Part shown: piece by piece, positions 1-8,353 of the stretch
Numbering within the stretch: the stretch's first letter is position 1
How the letters are laid out: the number at the start of each line of letters is the position of its first letter
Source of the DNA: an uncultured Massilia sp.
Lineage (GTDB): Bacteria > Pseudomonadota > Gammaproteobacteria > Burkholderiales > Burkholderiaceae
Assembly (NCBI GenBank): GCA_946481275.1
Contig: CAMLMV010000033.1
Span: forward strand, 1 to 64,000
Direction of reading: 5' to 3'
Length of the DNA: 64,000 nt
Notes under the pieces: model-generated
Databases searched by the model: none
Told to the model about the DNA's origin: nothing
Seen by the model: only the letters and a program-made list of their open reading frames with translations
Made by a program: the position numbers and the translations under genes

Positions 1-1
1 G

Positions 2-100
2 CAGCAGGAGAAAGCCAACATGGCTGCCGAGCTGCAGGCGATGGAAGACCAGCAGAATGCTGCGGCTTCGGTCGAGCAGCATCATGGCGACGGCGAGTGA
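2..100 (+). CDS. C-terminal end of an unidentified protein (partial)
   Basis: An open frame enters from the left edge and ends at TGA 98-100. The 32 visible residues are rich in Gln, Glu, Ala and Met and end in HHGDGE, like a charged, probably flexible or helical C-terminal tail. A strong hairpin with a T-run follows 33 bp later, which supports a real gene end. Too little is visible to name the protein. Confidence 0.55.
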   Translation, partial: QQEKANMAAELQAMEDQQNAAASVEQHHGDGE

Positions 101-132
101 TCTTCGCTTCTGCCTAACTTAAACGGCTGATG

Positions 133-165
133 AAAACGGCACCTCGAGGGGTGCCGTTTTTTTTT
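133..165 (+). terminator. Rho-independent terminator
   Basis: An 11-bp perfect stem, AAAACGGCACC (133-143) with GGTGCCGTTTT (150-160), has a 6-nt loop and runs straight into more T residues (to 165). It ends the gene entering from the left. The A-run on the left arm means it may also work for the leftward glutathione transferase gene ending at 168. Confidence 0.9.
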
Positions 166-167
166 GA

Positions 168-785
168 TCAGAGCGGTGGACGCGGCAGATCGACCCATGC
201 CTGGACCGACGCCCGCTCCCATTGTCTCTTCGCGTAGTCGGCAAATCGCGCCGGCACGTCATCGCCATTCAGGACGAGGCGGTTCAGCATCACGGCGAGA
301 TCCACGTCCGCGATACACCACGTCTCGAACAGATGCTCACGGTCATGTGCCAGCAGCGTATCCGCGGCCTTGAACAGTTTTTGCGCGGCCTGCTCCGCAG
401 CGGTCGATAAAGGCGCATTGGACGGGCCATAAAACAGCACTTCCGTCGTACGCTCCTGGCGGATGGGCAGCAGGTCGCTTCTCAACCACGCCTGGATTTG
501 CCGGGCTCGCGCTTTTGCCTTCGGGTCGGCGGGATACAGGGCGGTGCCGGAATACACCTCATCGAGGTATTCCGTGATTGCCGAAGACTCGGACAAGCGA
601 AAGTCGACGTCGACCAGCGTCGGCACGCGTTGTGTCAGCGAGGTGGCGGCATAGTCGGCCGAGCGGTTCGCACCCGCCCCCAGATCGAGCGTTTGCATAT
701 CGAACGGAATGCCTTTTTCCTTGAGCCCGACAAAAACGGACATCGCATAGGGACTGGCGTACTGGGCGTCGACGTAGAGAAGCAT
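168..785 (-). CDS. yfcF: Glutathione S-transferase, YfcF type
   Basis: A 205-residue cytosolic glutathione transferase. The N-terminal thioredoxin-like domain begins MLLYVDAQYASPYAMS and carries the glutathione-contacting LSESSAITEYL segment. The helical C-terminal domain contains RARARQIQAWLRSDLLPIR and CIADVDLAVMLNRLVL, stretches I recognise as nearly the same in E. coli YfcF. Family members conjugate or reduce electrophiles and peroxides with glutathione. The frame is open 17 codons further upstream, but the ATG at 785 is chosen because AAGGA lies about 8 bp before it and the conserved domain begins there. It is transcribed leftward and ends at the terminator near 133-165. Confidence 0.9.
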   Translation of the reverse strand: MLLYVDAQYASPYAMSVFVGLKEKGIPFDMQTLDLGAGANRSADYAATSLTQRVPTLVDVDFRLSESSAITEYLDEVYSGTALYPADPKAKARARQIQAWLRSDLLPIRQERTTEVLFYGPSNAPLSTAAEQAAQKLFKAADTLLAHDREHLFETWCIADVDLAVMLNRLVLNGDDVPARFADYAKRQWERASVQAWVDLPRPPL

Positions 786-870
786 AATGATCCTTTGGCA
801 CTGTGGTGAATGTTGTTGGACAGGAAACAATAACACCAGATCGCAGCTTCCGCACGACGCCCTTCGGATA

Positions 871-1875
871 TCAATGTTCGATTACCAGCTTGCCAAAATG
901 CCGTGACCCCGCCGCCAGCTCGGCATACGCCGCCGCCGTCTCACCGATCACGAACCGCTGGTCGACCACCGGCACGATGCGATTGACCTCGATGGCGCGC
1001 ACCGCCTCCGCCAGGTCCGCCACCGATCCCGTGCTGTTGCCCACCACGCGCAAGGCCTTGCCGATAATGGAGAACAGGTTGACTGACGTCGTCGCGCCCG
1101 ACAGGAACCCGACCGTGAATACGGTGCCGCCCATCGCGGCCGCGTTCAGCGAGCGCGCGAAGGTTGCGTCGCCGACCGTCTCGACGACGAGGTCGGCGCC
1201 GCGGCCGTGCGTGATCTCCAGTACGGCCTTGTCCCAGTCCGGCACCGCACGATAATTCACCAGGTGGTCCGCCCCGAGCGCACGTCCGCGTTCCAGCTTT
1301 TCGTCCGATGACGACACGAGGATGACGGTCGCGCCGCTCGCCTTCGCGAACTGCAGCGCGAACAGGCTCACGCCGCCCGTGCCCAAAATCACGACCGTGG
1401 AACCGGGCCGTACCGACGCCGATCGCACCGCATTCCATGCCGTCGTCGCCGCGATCGGCAACGTCGCGCCCTGGACGAAATCGAGCTGGTCCGGCAGCCG
1501 CACGACGCTGCGCGCCGGCACGGCCACGTATTCCGACAGCGACCCCGGCAGCGTAATGCCGCGCATGGCCGCGATTCGCTCCGGGCGCATCGGCCCGTCG
1601 AGCCAGTCCGGCATGAAGTGCGGGATGACCCGGTCGCCGATCGCGACATCCGTCACGTCCGCGCCCAGCGCGACAACTTCTCCGGCGCCATCGGCAACCG
1701 GCACAATCGGCAGCGTCGCGCCCGGGAAGCTCCCCATTGCGACGGCGACGTCGATGTAGTTCAGCGCGGCCGCGCGCAGGCGGATGAGGACGTCGCCCGG
1801 GCCCGCCTCCGGATCGGGCAACGACGTCCGGCGGAAGGCGGTCAACGACGGTTCGACAAGCTGGATGGCGTACAT
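871..1875 (-). CDS. Quinone oxidoreductase-like medium-chain dehydrogenase/reductase
   Basis: A 334-residue zinc-independent MDR enzyme. It shows the GroES-like N-terminal fold (GPGDVLIRLRAAALNYIDV), the conserved PVADGAGEVVALGADV segment, and a Rossmann nucleotide site around residues 160-185 (LGTGGVSLFALQFAKASGA). The catalytic-zinc Cys/His pattern of alcohol dehydrogenases is not apparent, which points to an NAD(P)H-dependent quinone or enone reductase. The frame stays open far upstream, but ATG 1875 is preceded by AGGAG and starts the conserved domain (MYAIQL). It is divergent from the LysR-type gene at 1972 with 96 bp between starts, the usual arrangement for a regulator and its target. 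Confidence 0.85.
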   Translation of the reverse strand: MYAIQLVEPSLTAFRRTSLPDPEAGPGDVLIRLRAAALNYIDVAVAMGSFPGATLPIVPVADGAGEVVALGADVTDVAIGDRVIPHFMPDWLDGPMRPERIAAMRGITLPGSLSEYVAVPARSVVRLPDQLDFVQGATLPIAATTAWNAVRSASVRPGSTVVILGTGGVSLFALQFAKASGATVILVSSSDEKLERGRALGADHLVNYRAVPDWDKAVLEITHGRGADLVVETVGDATFARSLNAAAMGGTVFTVGFLSGATTSVNLFSIIGKALRVVGNSTGSVADLAEAVRAIEVNRIVPVVDQRFVIGETAAAYAELAAGSRHFGKLVIEH

Positions 1876-1971
1876 GGGTTGGCTCCTGTGAAATGAGGTG
1901 CCCAGTGTGATTGCCAACCGAAAAACGATAAACTCGGCATTTCTTGCAACATTTCCAACCAGGACTTGCGA

Positions 1972-2865
1972 ATGGATCTGCTGGACAGCATGAAGGTCTA
2001 CGTGTGCACCGTCGAGAAGGGCAGCCTGAGCGCGGCCGCGGACGCGTGCGGCATGTCGGCGACGATGGCCGGCAACCACGTGCGTGCGCTCGAGCAGCGG
2101 CTCGGCATGCAGCTGATGCACCGCACGACGCGGCGCCAGCACGTGACGGCGTTCGGCGAGGAATACTATGCGCGCTGCAAGGAGATCCTGCGGCTCGTGG
2201 CCGAGACGGACGCCCAGGCGCACACGATGCGTCTCGCGCCCGCGGGCACGTTGCGCGTCAGCGCGCCCGTCACGTTCGGCACGGAGGCGCTGGCGCCGGT
2301 GCTGTCCGATTATCTGGCGCGCTATCCGCAAGTGGACGTCGAACTGGATATATCCGATCGCTTCGTCGACCTGATGGAAGACGGCTACGAGGCCATCATC
2401 CGCGTCGGCCAATTGCCGCCGGATGCGAACGTCGTCGCCCGGCCGCTGGCGCCGTACCGGCTGATGCTGTGCGCGTCGCCCGATTACCTCGCGCGGCGCG
2501 GCGTGCCGGAAACCCCGGCCGACCTGGCCAGTCACGACTGCCTCGCGTTCGGCGCCGCCAGCATCAACCAGTGGCGGTTCCAGCACGACCACGACGTCTG
2601 CCAGGTGCCCGTCAACGGCCGCGTCAGGATCAACAACGGACAGGCCTTGCGCACCGCGGCGCTGCAGGGACTGGGCATCGTGCTGCAGCCGACGATCCTG
2701 CTCGAGGCCGACGTGCGGGCAGGGCGGCTCGTCCAGCTGTTTCCCGAGTACGGCCTGCCGGAGCGGCCGATGCACATCGTCTACCTGCCGGACCGGTATC
2801 GCTCGCCCAAGCTGCGCAGTTTTATTGATTTCATCGTTGAACGTTTTGGAGCGCCAACCCAATGA
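1972..2865 (+). CDS. LysR-family transcriptional regulator
   Basis: A 297-residue regulator. Residues 1-60 form a winged helix-turn-helix (SMKVYVCTVEKGSLSAAAD, then RALEQRLGMQLMHRTTRR); the rest is the periplasmic-binding-like effector domain. The APAGTLRVSAPVTFGTE linker is typical of the subgroup regulating oxidoreductases. ATG 1972 has AGGA 8 bp upstream; a TTG two codons earlier is possible but less well placed. It is divergent from the quinone oxidoreductase gene and its stop overlaps the isochorismatase-like ATG by 4 bp (ATGA), so it is likely co-transcribed with that gene. Effector unknown. Confidence 0.9.
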   Translation: MDLLDSMKVYVCTVEKGSLSAAADACGMSATMAGNHVRALEQRLGMQLMHRTTRRQHVTAFGEEYYARCKEILRLVAETDAQAHTMRLAPAGTLRVSAPVTFGTEALAPVLSDYLARYPQVDVELDISDRFVDLMEDGYEAIIRVGQLPPDANVVARPLAPYRLMLCASPDYLARRGVPETPADLASHDCLAFGAASINQWRFQHDHDVCQVPVNGRVRINNGQALRTAALQGLGIVLQPTILLEADVRAGRLVQLFPEYGLPERPMHIVYLPDRYRSPKLRSFIDFIVERFGAPTQ

Positions 2866-3404
2866 CCGCACTGCTCATCATCGACATGCAAAAAGGCATG
2901 CTCAGTCCCACGCTGCCGCCCCGGAACAATCCGCAGGCGGAAGCGAACATCGCCCGCCTGCTGGCCGCGTGGCGCGAACGGGGAGCGCCCGTCGTCCTCG
3001 TCCGCCACATCAGCCGCTCGCCGACGTCGGTGTTCGCGCCCGGCCAGGGCGGCGCCGAGTTCCAGGAAGCGTTCCTGCCGCTGGCGCACGAGCACGTCGT
3101 GGAAAAGAACGTGCCGGACGCCTTCATCAATACGGGGCTCGAGCGGTGGCTGCATGCGCGCGGCATCCGCGACGTCGTCATCGCCGGCGTAAGCACGAAT
3201 AATTCGGTCGAGGCGACGGCGCGGACGGCCGGCAATCTCGGTTTCTCGACGGTCGTCGTGGCGGATGCCTGCTTCACGTTCGACAAGACGGATTTCGGCG
3301 GCACGTTGCGCAGTGCCGAGGAGGTTCACCTGATGGCGCTGGCGAACCTGCATGGCGAGTATGCCGAGGTGCGCACGACCGCCGAGGTCCTCACTCCCGC
3401 CTGA
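2862..3404 (+). CDS. Isochorismatase-like cysteine hydrolase family protein (catalytic Cys replaced by Ser)
   Basis: A 180-residue alpha/beta hydrolase of the isochorismatase/nicotinamidase superfamily. It has the family Asp (IIDMQ, D8) and Lys (EKNVPDAF, K82). At the nucleophile position of the usual TNxCVExTAR motif it reads TNNSVEATAR, so Ser115 replaces Cys. Some family members (isochorismatase proper, E. coli YecD) also lack this Cys, so the substitution does not by itself mean inactivity. The start overlaps the LysR stop, with GGAG 10 nt upstream. Substrate unknown; linkage to the LysR and quinone oxidoreductase genes suggests a small detoxification or catabolic unit. The 3' end overlaps the convergent gene 3391-3681 by 14 bp. 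Confidence 0.85.
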   Translation: MTALLIIDMQKGMLSPTLPPRNNPQAEANIARLLAAWRERGAPVVLVRHISRSPTSVFAPGQGGAEFQEAFLPLAHEHVVEKNVPDAFINTGLERWLHARGIRDVVIAGVSTNNSVEATARTAGNLGFSTVVVADACFTFDKTDFGGTLRSAEEVHLMALANLHGEYAEVRTTAEVLTPA

Positions 3405-3681
3405 ACCCAGACTTCACCCGCATGAGCACATCCGCGAACCGCTGCTCGACCGGCTGTCCTGGCCGCCGGAGCCAGGCGTCGATCGCGGGCTGATGGTAGA
3501 AATTTGGCGCCGTCGCTTCGTAGCGGAGGAAGCGGGCGATGGCGTCGGCATCCGTGAATCCCAGGACCACGGCATGCGCATACGCGCGCTCGAGGCGGTC
3601 CGGCAGGCTGGCGTCGAGGGCCAGTTCCGGGTGGAGGTCGATGATGTGCTGGCGGATTTCTGAGAGCAGGTTAGCGGACAT
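3391..3681 (-). CDS. Small hypothetical protein (96 aa)
   Basis: I do not recognise a named family. The 96-residue product has no signal peptide or membrane segment, is rich in Arg, Ala and Asp, and contains an aromatic stretch near the middle (FLRYEATAPNFYHQPAIDAWL). This resembles short helical proteins that read as ordinary soluble cytosolic proteins. ATG 3681 is preceded by GAGGAGACATC, a strong ribosome binding site, which is the main reason for calling it real. It converges on the isochorismatase-like gene and overlaps its last 14 bp. Confidence 0.65.
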   Translation of the reverse strand: MSANLLSEIRQHIIDLHPELALDASLPDRLERAYAHAVVLGFTDADAIARFLRYEATAPNFYHQPAIDAWLRRPGQPVEQRFADVLMRVKSGFRRE

Positions 3682-3801
3682 GATGTCTCCTCGGTCGACT
3701 CGCCATTGTTCCTGCCGCGCTCACCGTATCCGTTGCGTCAACTCAGCTAGTTATCGAATACACTATTCCCGCGACACATTCCCAACCTGAAAGGAGACGG
3801 T

Positions 3802-4332
3802 ATGACCATCAAATCGCTCATCGCGCTTGCATGCGCGCTGACCGCAGCCGCCGGCGCCCAAGCCGCCAATCAACTGCAAGCTTCGATGACGCTCGTCGGA
3901 CCCGACGGCACCGGCAAACCGATCGGCGTCGTGACGATCACCGAATCGAAGAGCGGGCTCGTGTTCACGCCGAACCTGACGAACCTGCCGCCGGGATCCC
4001 ACGGCTATCACGTGCATGAAATGGCGAGCTGCGGCACGAGCGAGAAGGATGGCAAGAAGGTCCCGGCCGGCGCGGCCGGCGGTCACTACGATCCGACCGG
4101 CGCCAAGCACCATGCCGGCCCGTCCGGCGACGGCCACCTGGGCGACCTGCCGCCGCTCGTCGTCACGGACAATGGCGGGGCCAGCACGGCCGTGACGGCG
4201 CCACGCCTGACGAAGCTGTCCGAAGTGAAGGGCAAGGCGCTGATGATCCACGCCGGCGGCGACAATTTCTCTGATCAGCCGAAGCCGCTGGGCGGCGGGG
4301 GCGACCGCATCGCCTGCGGCGTCATCCAGTAA
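3802..4332 (+). CDS. sodC: Periplasmic Cu/Zn superoxide dismutase
   Basis: A 176-residue precursor that dismutates superoxide in the periplasm. Residues 1-21 are a signal peptide ending AQA. Metal ligands are visible: copper ligands H70 and H72 in GSHGYHVHE, the bridging His in GGHYDP, zinc ligands in KHHAGP and HLGDLP, and the last copper His in MIHAGGDNF. The disulfide Cys pair (ASCG and ACGVI) and the C-terminal GGGGDRIACGVI signature are complete. The start has AAAGGAGACGGT before ATG. Single-gene transcription is likely, since the next gene is convergent 4 bp away. Confidence 0.95.
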   Translation: MTIKSLIALACALTAAAGAQAANQLQASMTLVGPDGTGKPIGVVTITESKSGLVFTPNLTNLPPGSHGYHVHEMASCGTSEKDGKKVPAGAAGGHYDPTGAKHHAGPSGDGHLGDLPPLVVTDNGGASTAVTAPRLTKLSEVKGKALMIHAGGDNFSDQPKPLGGGGDRIACGVIQ

Positions 4333-4336
4333 GGGA

Positions 4337-4813
4337 TTACAACCCCAGCTCCGACAAGCCGGGGTGATCGTCCGGCCGCCGACCCAGCGGCCAGTGAAAC
4401 TTGCGCTCGGCTGCCTGGATCGGCATGTCGTTCAGGCACGCATAGCGCCGCTGCATGAGGCCGTTCTCGTCGAATTCCCAGTTCTCGTTGCCGAACGTGC
4501 GGAACCAGTTGCCGGAATCGTCGTGCCACTCGTAGGCATAGCGCACGGCGATGCGGTTCCCTTCGAAGGCCCACAACTCCTTGATCAGGCGGTAGTCCAG
4601 TTCCTTCTTCCATTTGCGGTCCAGGAACGGGACGATCTGCTCGCGGCCGGTGACGAATTCCGCGCGGTTGCGCCAATAGCTGTCCGGCGTGTAGGCCAGT
4701 GCGATTTTTTCCGGATTGCGGCTGTTCCAACCGTCTTCCGCCAGGCGGACTTTCTCGATGGCGGTTTCACGCGTGAACGGCGGGAGTGGCGGACGGGGTT
4801 CGATCGTGGACAT
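4337..4813 (-). CDS. SnoaL/NTF2-like protein, DUF1348 family
   Basis: A 158-residue protein of the DUF1348 group of the NTF2/SnoaL-like fold. Typical segments are [57 protein letters not shown] and [14 protein letters not shown]. The family is small, cytosolic and of unproven function; the fold often binds small hydrophobic ligands or acts as an isomerase/hydrolase. ATG 4813 has AAGGAG upstream. It is divergent from the TetR gene, and one of two identical operator-like repeats (4836-4852) lies 23 bp before its start, so it is the probable target of that repressor. Confidence 0.85.
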   Translation of the reverse strand: MSTIEPRPPLPPFTRETAIEKVRLAEDGWNSRNPEKIALAYTPDSYWRNRAEFVTGREQIVPFLDRKWKKELDYRLIKELWAFEGNRIAVRYAYEWHDDSGNWFRTFGNENWEFDENGLMQRRYACLNDMPIQAAERKFHWPLGRRPDDHPGLSELGL

Positions 4814-4835
4814 GTAGGCTCCTTGTAGAAGTGAG

Positions 4836-4852
4836 GTAGACAGGTCTGTATC
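4836..4852. promoter_or_regulatory. Operator copy 1 for the divergent TetR repressor
   Basis: GTAGACAGGTCTGTATC. Its core AGACAGGTCT is an inverted repeat (AGAC..GTCT). An identical 17-mer occurs at 4899-4915. It sits between the DUF1348 start and the TetR gene, placed to block leftward transcription. The core resembles the TAGACC/GTCTA type operators of LmrA/YxaF-like TetR regulators. Confidence 0.7.
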
Positions 4853-4893
4853 GTAAGCTAAACGCGCCTGATGTGGCCCATCCATCCAGCTAG

Positions 4894-4922
4894 TTGATGT
4901 AGACAGGTCTGTATCATATAAT
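4894..4922 (+). promoter_or_regulatory. Sigma-70 promoter of the TetR gene containing operator copy 2
   Basis: The -35 TTGATG (4894-4899) and -10 TATAAT (4917-4922) are separated by 17 bp. The second exact copy of the 17-bp operator (4899-4915) fills that spacer almost completely, the classic position for repression. The two operator copies are 63 bp apart start to start, six helical turns, so both sites face the same side of the DNA. Confidence 0.75.
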
Positions 4923-4948
4923 GGAGTCCCGCACTCCGACCCGACCTG

Positions 4949-5515
4949 ATGACCATGGCTCAACCCTCCGCCCGCGACCGCATCCTCGACACGGCAAAAC
5001 GCCTGTTCTACCGCGACGGTTTCCGCGCCACCGGCATCGACCGGATTGTCGCGGAATCCGGCGTGGCGAAGATGTCGCTGTATCGCCATTTCCCATCGAA
5101 AGACGACCTGATCGCCGCCTTCCTCGACTGGCGCCACGACCACTGGACGTCGTGGTTCACGGCCGCCGTCGATGCCAGGCTCGCACGCGGGGAGGGGCTC
5201 GCTGCCGTGGCCGATGCGCTGGGCGAGTGGTTCGCCCAGGAGGATTTCCGCGGCTGTGCCTTCATCAACGCCGTCGCGGAGACGGGCGCGGCGGACGATC
5301 CCCGCCACCGGGAGCAGGCCGTCCGGCACAAGCGCGACCTGGCGCGCTATCTCGGCGACGTCGCCACACGGCTGGGGCTGGGGGCGCCGGACCAGGTGGC
5401 GGAAGAGGCGTTGCTGTGCGTGGAAGGCATGATCGTGCGCGCGCAGATGGACCCGGGGCCCGGGATCGTCGATGCGGGCCGGCGCCTGCTCGCACGGATC
5501 GAACGGGATGCGTAA
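4949..5515 (+). CDS. TetR/AcrR-family transcriptional regulator
   Basis: A 188-residue repressor. The N-terminal domain shows the TetR helix-turn-helix ([31 protein letters not shown], about residues 26-56). The C-terminal ligand-binding part carries [12 protein letters not shown] and [18 protein letters not shown], features seen in regulators of small oxidoreductase or SnoaL-like genes. It probably represses itself and the divergent DUF1348 gene through the two identical operators at 4836 and 4899. ATG 4949 or ATG 4955 could be the start; both follow the clear -10 at 4917-4922 closely. Ligand unknown. Confidence 0.88.
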   Translation: MTMAQPSARDRILDTAKRLFYRDGFRATGIDRIVAESGVAKMSLYRHFPSKDDLIAAFLDWRHDHWTSWFTAAVDARLARGEGLAAVADALGEWFAQEDFRGCAFINAVAETGAADDPRHREQAVRHKRDLARYLGDVATRLGLGAPDQVAEEALLCVEGMIVRAQMDPGPGIVDAGRRLLARIERDA

Positions 5516-5625
5516 CATTTTCCCATCTCTTTGTTACAATATTTCAACATATGCACACGTCGGGTTCGTGCCGCCTGTTATGATGGGTAGCTGAGCCGCT
5601 CCGGCTTGCCTCCGACTACCACGAT

Positions 5626-8301
5626 ATGCCCTGGCCGTTCGATCCTGCGTCCCTGGATGACACATCCGCCCGCAAGCCGGGCGACATGGAATTGCAGATG
5701 CGGCACCACCCGTGGGAGACGACGCCCGTCGGGCCCGTCGCGCACTGGCCCTTCAGCCTGAAACTCGCCGTCCGTACGCTGCTCGATTGCCAGCTGCCGA
5801 TGTACCTCGCCTGGGGCGACGCGTACACGCAATTCTTCAACGATGCCTACGTGCCGATCCTCGGCGCCAAGAAGGACGAGGCGCTGGGCGGCGACGTCCG
5901 CGCGACGTGGCCGGAAATCTGGCCGACCATCGGCCCGATGTGGGCGCGCGTGCTGCAGGGGGAGCCCGTCGGCTCGAGCGATCTCGCATTGACGATCAAC
6001 CGCTACGGCTATTTCGAGACCTGCCACTTCGCTTATTCGTACAGTCCCGTCTACGGCGACGACGGCCGGCCCGAAGGCGTGCTGGTGACCTTCGTCGAAA
6101 CGACGGAGACGGTGCTGGCCGAACGCCGCCGCGCCTTCCAGCTCGAACTGGCCGACATCCTGCGCCGCGAGACGTCGTCCGGGCCGCTGCTGCGGGCCGC
6201 GCTGCGCCAGGTCGGCGCCTACGTCGACGACGCCACCGTGACGTATGCCGAGACGCGGCCGGGCATGGATGCGGCCGTGATCCTGGAACAGTGGGACGGC
6301 GGCGCGCGCACGCCGCAGTCCGGGCGCACCGTGCCGCTGGCGGAGCTGGCTCTCGGCGTGCCGGAACGCCTGTGCGCCGGCGAGACCGTGTGGTCGGCGG
6401 ATGGCGCGGAAGGCAGCAGGGCGGGCATCGCGGTGCCGCTGATGGACGGCGACCGCCTGGCGGCCGTGCTGGCGCTGCATGCGCCGCTCGACGCGGGCCG
6501 CATCGCGGACGAGGTCCGCCTGCTCGAAGACGCCGCGCGCCGCACCTGGGAAGCGCTGCGCCGCATCCGCGCCGAGGAAGCGCTGCGCGAAGAGACGCGC
6601 GTGCTGGAACTCATGAAGGGCGCGACCGAGACGCTGGCATCGACCATCGCCCTCGAACCGCTGATGCAGGCCATCACGGATGCCGCCACGCAGCTCGTCG
6701 GCGCGGAATTCGGCGCGTTCTTTTACAACAACAAGGACGACGACGGCGATGCGTATTCGCTGTACGCGCTATCCGGCGCGCCGCGCGCCGCGTTCGAGCG
6801 CATCGGCAAGCCCCGTCCCACGCCCATGCTCGTACCCACGTTCGACGGCAGCGCGCCGATTCGCAGCGACGACATCCGCAACGATCCGCGCTACGGCACC
6901 ATGCTGCCGCACCGTGGCATGCCGGCCGGGCACCTGCCCGTCGTAAGTTATCTTGCCGCACCCGTCGTGTCGCGCTCGGGCGAAGTGATCGGCGGCCTGT
7001 TCTTCGGCCATCCGCAGCCCGCGATGTTCAGCGAACGCAGCGAAGAGCTGATCGGCGCGTTCGCCGTGCAGGCCGCGATCGCGATCGACAACGCGCGCCT
7101 GTACGACATGGCCCAGCGCGCGGCCGAGGAGCGCGAGCACCTGCTGGCCAGCGAGCGCGCGGCGCGCGCCGAGGCCGAGCGGCACAACAAGATGAAGGAC
7201 GAGTTCCTCGCGATGCTGGCGCACGAACTCCGGAATCCGCTGGCGCCGATCACGAGCGCGGCCCAGCTCCTGCGCCTGCCCGAAGTGAACGAAGGGCTGC
7301 GCCTGAAGGCCAGCAACATCATCTCGCGCCAGGTGCGCCACATGACGGAGCTCGTCGACGATCTGCTGGACGTCTCGCGCGTTACCCGCGGTCTCGTAAA
7401 ACTGGAGAACGAGATCCTCGACCTGAACAAGGTCGCGATGGCGGCGGTGGAGCAGGCGCGCCCGCACATCGAGGAGCGCCAGCACGGCCTCACGGTGGAG
7501 CTGCCGGATGCGCCGGTGCCGGTCGCAGGCGACCGCACGCGCCTGATCCAGGTGCTCGTCAACCTGCTCAACAACTCGGCCAAGTACACGCCGCCGGGTG
7601 GACGCATCGCCCTCGTCGTCACCGCCTGCGACGGCGCGGCGCGGGTTGCGGTGCGCGACAACGGCACCGGCATCGACGCGCAACTGCTGCCGCACGTGTT
7701 CGACCTGTTCACGCAGGCCGACCGCGCGCCCGACCGCTCGCAGGGCGGCCTCGGGATCGGCCTCGCGCTCGTGAAGAGCATCGTCCGCATGCACAACGGC
7801 CAGGTGGCCGCGCACAGCGCCGGACCGCAGCAGGGCACGACGATGACCGTTACCCTGCCGCTCGCGCAGGCCGAGGTGGGGCAGGTCGTGCGGTCGGGCG
7901 AGGGCAGCGGGGCGGCACGTCCGCTCACGGTCACCATCGTCGACGACAACGGTGACGCCGGCCATTCGCTCGCGGTGCTGCTGCGCGCGCACGGCCACAC
8001 GGTGCACGTGCACGAGGACGCGGCCGGCACGCTGGAGCATGCCGATCCCGCCACCGAAGTCTTCATCCTCGACATCGGCCTGCCCGACATGACGGGCTAC
8101 GAACTGGCGCGCCGCCTGCGCCGCGACGCGCGCCACGCGCAGGCCGTCTACGTCGCGCTGACGGGCTACGGCCAGCAGCGCGACCGCGAGCTGTCGCGCC
8201 AGGCGGGTTTTGATCACCACCTCGTCAAGCCGGTCGAAATCGGCAAGCTGGCGCAGATCCTGGCAGCAAAGGCATCGAACCAGCCTGCCATGGAAGGTTG
8301 A
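5626..8301 (+). CDS. Hybrid sensor histidine kinase (PAS-like, GAF, HisKA, HATPase, receiver)
   Basis: An 891-residue soluble hybrid kinase without membrane segments. Order: PAS-like N-terminal domain (about 20-165, with YLAWGDAYTQFFNDAYVPILG), a weak GAF-like segment (170-320), a clear GAF domain (about 335-500), a coiled linker, and a HisKA domain with phospho-acceptor H533 in FLAMLAHELRNPLAP. The HATPase domain has NLLNNSAKYTP, DNGTGID and GGLGIGLALVKSIV. The C-terminal receiver has D816 in ILDIGLPDMTGYE and the conserved Lys in HLVKPVE. The signal is probably sensed in the cytosol by the PAS/GAF part. No partner response regulator is adjacent; the next gene (8354) is a LuxR-like protein that may act with it. 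Confidence 0.93.
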   Translation: MPWPFDPASLDDTSARKPGDMELQMRHHPWETTPVGPVAHWPFSLKLAVRTLLDCQLPMYLAWGDAYTQFFNDAYVPILGAKKDEALGGDVRATWPEIWPTIGPMWARVLQGEPVGSSDLALTINRYGYFETCHFAYSYSPVYGDDGRPEGVLVTFVETTETVLAERRRAFQLELADILRRETSSGPLLRAALRQVGAYVDDATVTYAETRPGMDAAVILEQWDGGARTPQSGRTVPLAELALGVPERLCAGETVWSADGAEGSRAGIAVPLMDGDRLAAVLALHAPLDAGRIADEVRLLEDAARRTWEALRRIRAEEALREETRVLELMKGATETLASTIALEPLMQAITDAATQLVGAEFGAFFYNNKDDDGDAYSLYALSGAPRAAFERIGKPRPTPMLVPTFDGSAPIRSDDIRNDPRYGTMLPHRGMPAGHLPVVSYLAAPVVSRSGEVIGGLFFGHPQPAMFSERSEELIGAFAVQAAIAIDNARLYDMAQRAAEEREHLLASERAARAEAERHNKMKDEFLAMLAHELRNPLAPITSAAQLLRLPEVNEGLRLKASNIISRQVRHMTELVDDLLDVSRVTRGLVKLENEILDLNKVAMAAVEQARPHIEERQHGLTVELPDAPVPVAGDRTRLIQVLVNLLNNSAKYTPPGGRIALVVTACDGAARVAVRDNGTGIDAQLLPHVFDLFTQADRAPDRSQGGLGIGLALVKSIVRMHNGQVAAHSAGPQQGTTMTVTLPLAQAEVGQVVRSGEGSGAARPLTVTIVDDNGDAGHSLAVLLRAHGHTVHVHEDAAGTLEHADPATEVFILDIGLPDMTGYELARRLRRDARHAQAVYVALTGYGQQRDRELSRQAGFDHHLVKPVEIGKLAQILAAKASNQPAMEG

Positions 8302-8353
8302 CATCCATTGTCATAACGATCAGTATTAGCCTCCCAACTTCATCCAGCCGACC

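Noticed and set aside
1876..2871. Upstream extension of the quinone oxidoreductase frame to 2871
   Set aside because: It would overlap the whole LysR gene in antisense. The extension has low-complexity shadow composition, and the real start at 1875 has a ribosome site and the conserved domain start.
4814..5518. Upstream extension of the DUF1348 frame across the TetR gene
   Set aside because: The extension is antisense to TetR and crosses both operators; ATG 4813 has AAGGAG.
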